A program made the position numbers and the translations under genes. From Planctomycetota bacterium (lineage in GTDB: Bacteria > Planctomycetota > UBA1135 > GCA-002686595), in assembly GCA_029250885.1 (NCBI GenBank), contig JAQXEK010000021.1:62001-126000 (forward strand): DNA of 64,000 nucleotides, in the 5' to 3' direction. This document shows positions 25,697 to 32,818 of this stretch, piece by piece. The notes beneath the pieces were generated by a model. The model did no database searches, had not been told where the DNA came from, and was given only the letters and a program-made list of their open reading frames with translations. Positions within the stretch are counted from its first letter, which is position 1, and each line of letters starts with the position of its first letter.

Positions 25697-26647
25697 ATGG
25701 GACTCTTCGATTTTCTAGGCAAGAAGAAAGAACCGACCAAGCCTCTGAAGCCCCTTCGCCCTGTGATGCGCCCCGGCGGACTCGCCCCGCATCCAGACCC
25801 CAAGGCCAAGAACAACTTCATCGTGATCACCCTGGACAGCTTGCGCTATGACTCGTTCATGGAAGCTGCGCCGAAGACGATCATGAAGTTGGGCAAGGTA
25901 GAGAAGCGCTACACCTACGCGTCGTGGACCGCGCCAAGTCACTACAACCTGTTGACCGGTCTCCTGCCGCACACCACGCCGGACAACGTCTACGCGTCGG
26001 AGTACTACAAGGAAGACTTCTTCAACTACAACGATCGCCTGGGTGCGAAGGACATCGACTTTGCGTCGCTGGTCCCCGGCCTGTGGTTCCCGGAGATGCT
26101 GCGCAACACGCTTGGCTACCACACCGGTGCCCGCGTTTCGCTTCCCGTGCTCAACCCGAAGACCGGCATCAACCGCGCGTTCGACAGCTTCCAGTTGATG
26201 GACAGCCACAACGACATGCGCGCCATGATCCCCACCTTAAAGTTTACGGACGAGCGCCCTAGCTTCTACCTCATGAACGTCGGCGAGACGCACTACCCGT
26301 ACGCCAAGCCGGACGAGGACAGCTCCATGTGGCCGCGCATCAGTGGCGTCAACGGCGTCTTTAAGAAGATGGGCGACCAGGTCGACTCAGACAACCCCGA
26401 GTTCAAGGAGGAGTTCGCCTTCTTCGACCAGGACAAGCTCGACCAACTCAAGGATCGCCAGGTCGACACCGTGCGCTACCTCGACGGCGTCTTCGAAGAG
26501 CTGTTCGACACGGTTCCGAAGAACACACACATTGTCGTCACCGCCGACCACGGCGAGCTGTTCGGCGAGGCAGGCTACTTCGGTCACGGCCCGATCATGC
26601 ACGAGAAGTGCTTCGAGGTCCCGTACCTCGAGGGCAAGATCCGCTAA
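25697..26647 (+). CDS. Cytoplasmic alkaline-phosphatase-superfamily (sulfatase-fold) enzyme with Thr nucleophile
   Basis: This 316-residue metalloenzyme has no signal peptide. Metal-binding Asp is in ITLDSLRYD (Asp47), the nucleophile loop is [12 protein letters not shown] with Thr78 where sulfatases have the formylglycine Cys/Ser, and the second metal site is [11 protein letters not shown] plus GHGPIMHE. A Thr at this position cannot be converted to formylglycine, so a phosphatase, phosphodiesterase or transferase is more likely than a sulfatase. It sits between sat and cysC in the same operon, so the substrate may be APS, PAPS or a sulfated or phosphorylated product. At 316 residues it is short for the superfamily, with a truncated C-terminal region. 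The exact reaction is unknown. Confidence 0.8.
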   Translation: MGLFDFLGKKKEPTKPLKPLRPVMRPGGLAPHPDPKAKNNFIVITLDSLRYDSFMEAAPKTIMKLGKVEKRYTYASWTAPSHYNLLTGLLPHTTPDNVYASEYYKEDFFNYNDRLGAKDIDFASLVPGLWFPEMLRNTLGYHTGARVSLPVLNPKTGINRAFDSFQLMDSHNDMRAMIPTLKFTDERPSFYLMNVGETHYPYAKPDEDSSMWPRISGVNGVFKKMGDQVDSDNPEFKEEFAFFDQDKLDQLKDRQVDTVRYLDGVFEELFDTVPKNTHIVVTADHGELFGEAGYFGHGPIMHEKCFEVPYLEGKIR

Positions 26648-26763
26648 CTGCGCTCAGCTCCTGGCGGTGCGCCAAAGTGCCGCCAAGAGTATCCATTCAC
26701 CAATCCAAATTATTCACCCGAATCTCGGCGCAACTAAGAGTGCGCCCACAACCCTCCGACCCT

Positions 26764-27297
26764 ATGAGTAACAAAGGTTTCACCCTCTGGTTCACCGGCC
26801 TCTCCGGCTCCGGCAAAAGCACCCTCGCCCAGTACCTAACCCCGATCCTGATCGAGCGCGGCGTTGCCGTTGAAGTCCTCGACGGCGACGAGGTTCGCGA
26901 GAACCTGTCCAAGGGGCTCGGCTTCTCTAAGGAAGACCGCGACACGAACATCCGCCGTATTGGCTACGTCGCCAACCTGCTGAGCCGCAACGGTGTCTGC
27001 TCGATCACCGCAGCCATCTCGCCCTACCGCGAGCTGCGCCGTGAGATCCGCGACCTCACCGAGACATTCGTCGAAGTGTATGTTGAGGCTCCCCTCTCCG
27101 TCGTCGAAGAGCGCGACACCAAGGGCTTGTACAAGAAGGCCCGCTCGGGCGAGATCAAGCAGTTCACCGGCATCAGCGACCCCTACCACGAGCCGGAGAA
27201 CGCCGAGGTCACCGTGCACACGGGCGACCAGTCGATCGAAGAGTCCGCACAAGCCGTGCTTGACTACCTCGCCGGCAAAGGCCTCATCTCCACGTAG
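26764..27297 (+). CDS. cysC: Adenylyl-sulfate (APS) kinase
   Basis: This cytoplasmic enzyme phosphorylates APS at the 3'-OH to give PAPS, the donor for sulfotransferases or the substrate of PAPS reductase. It has 177 residues with the ATG at 26764. The P-loop GLSGSGKST is at residues 12-20, followed by [20 protein letters not shown] and the [13 protein letters not shown] segment that contacts [15 protein letters not shown]-like residues and the [17 protein letters not shown] segment complete the family signature. Upstream in-frame codons were rejected because they lie in a low-complexity spacer. A strong terminator at 27353 ends the operon. Confidence 0.95.
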   Translation: MSNKGFTLWFTGLSGSGKSTLAQYLTPILIERGVAVEVLDGDEVRENLSKGLGFSKEDRDTNIRRIGYVANLLSRNGVCSITAAISPYRELRREIRDLTETFVEVYVEAPLSVVEERDTKGLYKKARSGEIKQFTGISDPYHEPENAEVTVHTGDQSIEESAQAVLDYLAGKGLIST

Positions 27298-27352
27298 AAG
27301 GCCAACAGCTAGCCAGCCCCGTGCTGACGCCAACCGGGTTCCGAGTTGGCCA

Positions 27353-27398
27353 GAGGCGCCCCCTTCGAGTTTGCTCGAAGGGGGCGCCTCCAATTTTT
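27353..27398 (+). terminator. Strong intrinsic terminator of the sat-cysC operon
   Basis: A perfect 17-bp GC-rich stem (27353-27369 with 27374-27390) with a TTTG loop is followed by CAATTTTT. The remaining bases to 27702 contain no gene. A small GGGTCG/CGACCC repeat at 27671-27690 lies just past the stop of the minus-strand selenoprotein gene. Confidence 0.92.
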
Positions 27399-27702
27399 CG
27401 CAAACCGCAGCGGGTCTCTCCTGGGCGCATGGAGACACTCGCTCATTGGAGGTTCGCATCGTTTCCCTGAGCATTTTCGGCGTCAAAGTAGAGAGGCTCT
27501 GGATCTTCCCCTGTCACATGATTGCAGTCGTGCCATTCGTACTCGCTGGGCAAGATAACCGCGCGACGTCCACCTGCCGATTCCCATTGACCTGACCTTG
27601 GTTGGCGCGACCCTAAACACCAAGGGATTGACCAGTACGCATGCCGGATTCTTAATCACGAACTCTCACCGGGTCGTGCTCCGTCGACCCGCCTTGGGAG
27701 GT

Positions 27703-29079
27703 CTACTCCAGAACGGTGAGCTCGATTTCCACTTGCTCACCAGAGCGCAGGACCCCGAGCGTTACGACATCGCCGACGGTTGCGGTCAGCCGCCACCAAG
27801 CGTGGAAGTGGTCGACAGAGGTGAGGTCTCGCATGAGGTTCCCGGCTGACCCCGGCATGCGGATAGAGAGAAGAGTATCCCCCTCCCTCAAGCCAGCCTT
27901 CATGGCGGCCTGGCCGAAGCGCTGGTTGTCACCCCAGGTCACCAAGTAGGTCACGCGGAAGGCAAAGGGGGTCTGTTCCGGTGGCTCGCTAAGGCCGAGT
28001 TTAGTCAGCTCCCCCGCTGTAAGTTGGGTGCCACCAAATCCAGGGGCGGGCGTCAGCCCCCACTTGAAGGATCGCCAAGAGAACTCCTTCGCGGTCACCG
28101 TCTTCCAACCTGGCGCGAGGTCTAGCTTGGTCGCACCGGGCACTCCACTGCGCTCGTAGGCAACGCTCAGCTTGCCGCCCTCCGTCGGGAACTGGTCCAA
28201 GGCGAACATCACATCGCTGGCCGTTGCAACCCTCTGGCTCGAGAGGGCAACAAGCAGGTCACCCGCTTGAATGCCTGCTTTATGGGCTGCACTGTCCGGC
28301 GAGACGCGAATCACCCGCCTCTGGTCATCCCGATCCAAGTCCAGGCCAATCTGCGAAGGGGGAAGGTAGCGCCAGATCATGTCACGCTTCCAGCTACCCT
28401 CCGCCAGCTGCTCTTCGTACAGGGCTGGCCGAATCGAATGGCAGTGGATGCAGGCACCCTTGTCGCGCTTGATGTACGAGGGCACCTGTTCGATCAGCAG
28501 GGGCTCGGGATCGGGAGCGACAGCGGCGAGCGCTTCATGGCTGGCGTGGGCGGCCAGGCCCGCGCGCATACCCGCCTCTAGGGACGGCAGCGACAGCCAC
28601 TGGTGCGGACTGCGAGAGTCTCGACCGCCAAAGCGATGGTAGATGGTGCCGTCCGCGTTCATCCAGAGCACGGCGAAGGTCAGCCCTGTGTCGAAGATGT
28701 ACCGACTTAAATTGACGCTGCGCATGTCCGTGACACGCACGAGCACGTACTCGTCATAGAGGGCCGCAAGCGCGGATGGGGGACGAACAACCTGTTCGTC
28801 GAAGGAACCGCAGTCCCTTCAGGCCTCTCACCGAAAGACCACCATCAACGGCCGATCGGATTCGGCCGCTATGGATGTCGCGAGCTCTAGGTTGTCGAGC
28901 CACACGGGCTGCGAAGGGCCCTTTTGAGCTGGATTTGGGTCTTCGTCGAGAGAGGCTGCGCTGACGGACGGGGGGGTGAACCTCTCCTTAGGAGCGCTGT
29001 CCGAATCCGGATTCGCGAAGAGTAGTCCGACCGCGATGAACGTCGCTAGGATTCCAAAGATGAGGGCACTTGTCTTCAT
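27703..29079 (-). CDS. Probable selenoprotein: thioredoxin-fold/CxxCH haem motif/PDZ, with two in-frame UGA codons (U84 and U87)
   Basis: One frame runs 458 codons from the ATG at 29079 to the TAG at 27703, interrupted only by TGA at 28828-28830 and TGA at 28819-28821. Read as Sec they give MVVFR-U-E-A-U-RDCGSFDEQV, so both fall at the CxxC redox positions of a thioredoxin-like domain, with a further Cys at 90. Before it is an N-terminal membrane anchor or signal (residues 1-23). After it come the rest of the thioredoxin fold (LTFAVLWMNADGTIYHRFGG), a CIHCH haem-c motif (210-214), a PDZ domain (AGIQAGDLLVAL) and a second PDZ-like part. A hairpin with an AGGUU loop lies 25 and 34 bases after the two UGAs. 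It is probably a periplasmic redox enzyme. Two nonsense mutations are the alternative but would have to hit exactly both active-site codons. Confidence 0.8.
28782..28820 (-). promoter_or_regulatory. SECIS-like hairpins downstream of the two UGA codons
   Basis: On the minus strand, GACGAAC-AGGTT-GTTCGTC (28800 to 28782) is a perfect 7-bp stem with an AGGU-containing loop, like the AGGUCU loop of E. coli fdhF. The loop begins 25 bases after the second UGA and 34 after the first, inside the usual bacterial range. Immediately before it, GAAGGGA-CTGCGG-TTCCTTC (28820 to 28801) forms another 7-bp stem that includes the end of the second UGA, so the two hairpins abut. Confidence 0.7.
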
Positions 29080-29777
29080 GGCGCCATCTTAGCAGCGCAC
29101 AAGGTGTTGGAGATATAAGAGACCAAGTCCACAGCAGAGGTCACCTTGACAATGCGCGCGGTGTAGACCTTCGATCTAGCCCACAACGGCGAGCAATTCT
29201 TCCCCACTGCTAATGGTCAGGTGCGTACAAAACAGGGGCCATGCCTGAGGCTCCCATGACGGCTTACTCGCCCGCTTGCACGGAAGTCGCCTTACCAAAG
29301 AGTCTGGTACGGCCGATGGGCTCCTGCTTCCTCATGCCGAAAGCCAGGGCCCTATGGCGCATCTCAAGGGCCTCACCATTGCCAGCCATACGCAAGGAAC
29401 GGCGCGGCGGTATTGCCTACCCTCAAGAGCTTCGCGGCCCAGTCCTGGCCCCCGTTCCTAAGCGCGAGCTTGCCCTGGGCACCAACGAGACTTGAGCAGA
29501 GTCAAGGGGGCCGATCAGGCAGACGAGCAGGACGGCGGGGAAGAACTATAAGAGTCAACTATAGGTCGCTAGGGTCCTTAGGCGATACCGCGTAGTGGCA
29601 AGCTCTATCGCCCTTGCGTCCTGAGTAGTACCGAAGCGCCCGTGACAGCGCCCTTTTGACCTTCAAATTACCCCTAAGTGGCCACTAAGGCTGCCTGGTT
29701 GCGTTGGGGGGCAAAACCTGGAAGTCTAGGGCGAGCAGATACCTGGGCTGGTACACAGCAATCAGCCCGGAATGGCT
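29080..29777. other. 698-base region without a convincing gene
   Basis: Short open frames (for example an 84-codon one at 29241-29495) lack protein-like composition. GGCGATA/TATCGCC (29581-29612) is a perfect 7-bp hairpin, and AACTATA-type direct repeats lie just before it. The region separates two minus-strand genes, so it should hold the promoter of the selenoprotein gene. Nothing else was recognised. Confidence 0.4.
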
Positions 29778-30338
29778 CTATGGTTGACTAAGTTCACTCG
29801 AAATGGACTCCAAGGACATCCTTAGGTCATTCATTTGCCCAGATCCCAGGCCCTGCCCCACGTAGGCGGCCCCGTAGACAAGGGCGGCGCCCAGAATCGC
29901 CAGCGGCGTGGCGTAGAGAGCCCAGGGCGTCTGGTCCAAGAAGATCTGGACCACACCAAACAGGAGCAGGGCACAGGACAGCATCCCTGATAGGGCATAA
30001 CCCGCCAGGAACATACCCCAGACGTGGGGGTGAGGGCCAAACCGGGCCTTGATGGAAGACCCCTCGCCCTGGACGCTAGGGCTGACGAGAAGTGAGAGTT
30101 GGGGTGACCACACCTTCACGTGGTCGGCCACAAGCGTCATCTCAATGGTGCAGTTCTCTTCTACCACAAGGCCCCGGACCCGCTTCGCGTCCTTGAGGCG
30201 GGCCCGGAAGTGGGCGAGGAACTGCTCCGGGGAAGCGGGTGAATCGAAGTCAAAACGCGGCCTAGGGCGAGGCTGGGAGTTGTAATCGCCGCTGGGGTTG
30301 TACCCAGGCTCCTTGGGGCGTGCTTTACTCCTTGCCAT
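29778..30338 (-). CDS. Membrane protein of unknown function with two C-terminal helices
   Basis: This 186-residue protein has its ATG at 30338. An in-frame extension to 30464 was rejected because it lacks protein-like features. The first 30 residues are basic and Pro-rich (MARSKARPKEPGYNPSG). Residues of about 35-100 form a soluble domain (SPEQFLAHFRARLKDAKRVR, then strands with CTIEMTLVADHVKVWSPQL). Two transmembrane helices follow (WGMFLAGYALSGMLSCALLL and ATPLAILGAALVYGAAYVG), then a short tail. It belongs to no family I recognise. Confidence 0.6.
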   Translation of the reverse strand: MARSKARPKEPGYNPSGDYNSQPRPRPRFDFDSPASPEQFLAHFRARLKDAKRVRGLVVEENCTIEMTLVADHVKVWSPQLSLLVSPSVQGEGSSIKARFGPHPHVWGMFLAGYALSGMLSCALLLFGVVQIFLDQTPWALYATPLAILGAALVYGAAYVGQGLGSGQMNDLRMSLESISSELSQP

Positions 30339-30517
30339 GGCTTCATGATATCCGGACCGCTCAGGTCTGTATATCAACCGGACTGGTGCTTCAGCCGTCA
30401 AGGAGCCTAGCTTTCGGGTCGATTCCAACTCCAAGCGGGCCGATTCCGTATACGAGACCACCAAGATCGCGTCTTTTTGGCGGTCTTCCTTAGGGGAAAC
30501 TCCCCGCTTTATGTCGG

Positions 30518-30603
30518 ATCGTCTATTAATGATGGCCCCTAATTAGGACGATAGGAACAGCGGGGGCCTCTCTCTCTGGACTCACGCGTCCGAGCCCCCT
30601 TTT
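30518..30603 (+). promoter_or_regulatory. Leader of the phosphodiesterase operon: inverted repeat and attenuator-like hairpin
   Basis: ATCGTC (30518-30523) and GACGAT (30547-30552) form an imperfect dyad around AT-rich TATTAAT and AATTA, a possible operator or promoter. Downstream, GGGGGC/GCCCCC (30562-30567 with 30594-30599), with an inner GGAC/GTCC hairpin, is followed by TTTTCC, like an intrinsic terminator placed 49 bases before the ATG at 30653. It could be an attenuator. Confidence 0.4.
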
Positions 30604-30652
30604 CCTAGTCCTTTTGCCAATCATCCCGCCCCCAAAGGGGTCCTCTCACGGA

Positions 30653-32818
30653 ATGAAAAACCAGAGCCGCTTTCTGCGCGTAAGTTTTTTTACCGCCTTG
30701 ATTTGTAGCGCATCCGCTTCGCCGGCGATGGCCTACATCGGCCCTGGTGCCGGCATCGCTGCTGCCGGTAGTGTGATGGTGCTGCTTGGCACCTTCCTGC
30801 TGGCCTTCGGCATCGTGCTGATCTACCCGATCAAGGTCGTCGCCAGGGCAATCAGCTCGATCGGCAAGGCCAAGCCGCGAATTAAGCGTGTGGTCGTGGT
30901 CGGCCTTGACGGTTTCGACCCGGGCCTAGCGAAGAAGTTCGCCGACGAGGGCCTGATGCCTAACTTTAAGGCGCTCGAAGACCAGGGGTGTTTCAACGAA
31001 CTCGCCACCGCTTGCCCCTCGATCTCGCCGGTCTCTTGGTCGAGCTACGCCACGGGCGTCGACGCATCGCGTCACAACATCTACGACTTCCTGACTCGTG
31101 ATCCTTGCTCGTACCTGCCGGTCTTGTCGTCCAGTGAGACGGCGACGATGCCGAAGTCTCTCAACCTTGGCTTTGCCAAGATTCCATTCGGCCAGAAGGT
31201 CGTGCACCGCGCGCTTCAAAAGAGCCAGCCCTTCTGGAAGTTGCTTGGAGCTCAGAACGTCTGGTCCTCGATTATCCGCGTGCCGATCACGTACCCAGTT
31301 AAGAAGTTCAAGAACGGAACCCTGCTCGCTGGCATGTGCGTGCCGGACCTGCAGGGAACCCAGGGCAGCTTCTCGTTCTACTCCACCAAGCCGCGCAAGT
31401 CGGAAGGCGGCGGCACCATCGGTGGCCAGCAGTACCAAGTGCGCATTGGCGGCAAGCACGGCAACGTGATCGAGTCGAAGCTGAAGGGCCCTCCCGGCGC
31501 TGACGGCCACGCCATGCGATCGGATTTCTCCGTGCAGTTCGACGTGGACGCGGGCACTGCGACCTTCACCTGCGGCAAGGAGACCGCGGTGGTCGAGCGC
31601 AAGGAGTACACCCCTTGGATGCGCATCGAATTCGACGGCGGCGTCGTCGGTATCGCGCGCTTCTACATCCAGACCTGGGACGGCGACGACATCGGCATCT
31701 ACGTGACGCCGGTGAACATCGATCCGGACAGCCCGGTCATGCCGATCTCTCACCCGTTCGTCTACTCAATCTACCTCGCGAAGACCATCGGTCCCTACGC
31801 GACCCTTGGCCTGGCCGAGGACACCTGGGCGCTTAACGAGCGCGTGGTAGATGAAGAGGCCTTCCTTAAGCAAGCTTGGCTGCTCTTCGAAGAGCGCAAG
31901 AAGATGCTTTGGGAGGTGCTCGATAAGACCAAGAAGGGTTTCGTGACCTGTGTGTTCGATACGTCGGACCGCATCAGCCACATGTTCTATCGTTACCTCG
32001 ACCCGACGCACCCCGCCAACGCCGGGCGTGACACCGAGATTCACAAGGACACGATCCGTGACACCTATGCGCGCATGGACACGTTCTTGGCCGAGATTCG
32101 CGAGAAGCTGGGTGACGAGAAGGACACCCTGCTGATGATCATCTCGGACCACGGCTTCACGAACTTTCGTCGCGGTGTGAACCTGAACACCTGGCTTCGG
32201 GACGAGGGCTACCTCGTCTTGAAGGAAGGCAAGGACACCTCGGGCAACTACTTCGAGAACGTGGACTGGTCGAAGACCAAGGCATTCACCCTTGGACTCA
32301 CCGGCATCTTCATCAACCGCAAGGGCCGCGAAGGCAAGGGCATTGTGGAGAAGGGCCCCGAGCTCGACGCGCTGGTTGCGGAGATCAAGGGCAAGCTGGA
32401 GAAGCTGACCGATCCACAGGATGGCGCCGGCGTCATCCGCGAAGCATTTATCACGACCGAGCTGCACTCGGGCCCCTATGCCGACATGGCGCCGGAGCTC
32501 TTGATCGGCTACGAGAAGAACTTTCGCCACTCCTGGGAGTGCGCCGTTGGCGCAGTGCTTCCGGATGTGTTTAGCGACAACACGAAGAGCTGGTCTGGCG
32601 ACCACTGCGTTGACCCACGCCTTGTGCCTGGTGTCTTCTGGAGTAACCGCAAGATTACCCACGACAAGCCCGAGATCTCAGACCTCGCGCCGACCGTCTT
32701 GGAGCTCTTCGGTGTCGACCGACCCAAGTACATGAAAGGTACGCCCTTGTTTGAAGGCTCAGATTTATCCCTAGCGCCGCCCGTGAAGGCAGCGCCTGCT
32801 AAGAAGGTGAACGCGTGA
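30653..32818 (+). CDS. Type I phosphodiesterase/nucleotide pyrophosphatase-family enzyme, copy 1
   Basis: This alkaline-phosphatase-superfamily metallohydrolase has 721 residues with the ATG at 30653. A signal-like segment (FFTALICSASASPAMA) is followed by a transmembrane helix (GSVMVLLGTFLLAFGIVLIY), so the catalytic domain is membrane-anchored. Metal ligands: GLDGFDP (first Asp pair), nucleophile loop PSISPVSWSSYATG with Ser125 at the nucleophile position, DTSDRISHMFYRYLD, and IISDHGFTNFRRG. A beta insert lies at residues of about 215-370. Substrates could be phosphodiesters, nucleotide sugars or phospholipid headgroups. Its stop overlaps the GTG of copy 2 by four bases, so the two are translationally coupled. 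Confidence 0.87.
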   Translation: MKNQSRFLRVSFFTALICSASASPAMAYIGPGAGIAAAGSVMVLLGTFLLAFGIVLIYPIKVVARAISSIGKAKPRIKRVVVVGLDGFDPGLAKKFADEGLMPNFKALEDQGCFNELATACPSISPVSWSSYATGVDASRHNIYDFLTRDPCSYLPVLSSSETATMPKSLNLGFAKIPFGQKVVHRALQKSQPFWKLLGAQNVWSSIIRVPITYPVKKFKNGTLLAGMCVPDLQGTQGSFSFYSTKPRKSEGGGTIGGQQYQVRIGGKHGNVIESKLKGPPGADGHAMRSDFSVQFDVDAGTATFTCGKETAVVERKEYTPWMRIEFDGGVVGIARFYIQTWDGDDIGIYVTPVNIDPDSPVMPISHPFVYSIYLAKTIGPYATLGLAEDTWALNERVVDEEAFLKQAWLLFEERKKMLWEVLDKTKKGFVTCVFDTSDRISHMFYRYLDPTHPANAGRDTEIHKDTIRDTYARMDTFLAEIREKLGDEKDTLLMIISDHGFTNFRRGVNLNTWLRDEGYLVLKEGKDTSGNYFENVDWSKTKAFTLGLTGIFINRKGREGKGIVEKGPELDALVAEIKGKLEKLTDPQDGAGVIREAFITTELHSGPYADMAPELLIGYEKNFRHSWECAVGAVLPDVFSDNTKSWSGDHCVDPRLVPGVFWSNRKITHDKPEISDLAPTVLELFGVDRPKYMKGTPLFEGSDLSLAPPVKAAPAKKVNA

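Noticed and set aside
28819-28830. A frameshift or pair of nonsense mutations splitting the gene at 27703-29079 into two pseudogenes
   Set aside because: Both stops are TGA, in the same frame, three codons apart at the redox Cys positions, followed by a SECIS-like hairpin. The rest of the gene shows no decay. Selenocysteine is the simpler reading, but it remains unproven.
29241-29495. 84-codon open frame in the gene-free stretch
   Set aside because: No ribosome site, no domain and no protein-like composition.
29661-29667. CTTCAAA, the anticodon-loop sequence of tRNA-Sec
   Set aside because: The flanking bases do not form an anticodon stem, and no acceptor or T arm is found.
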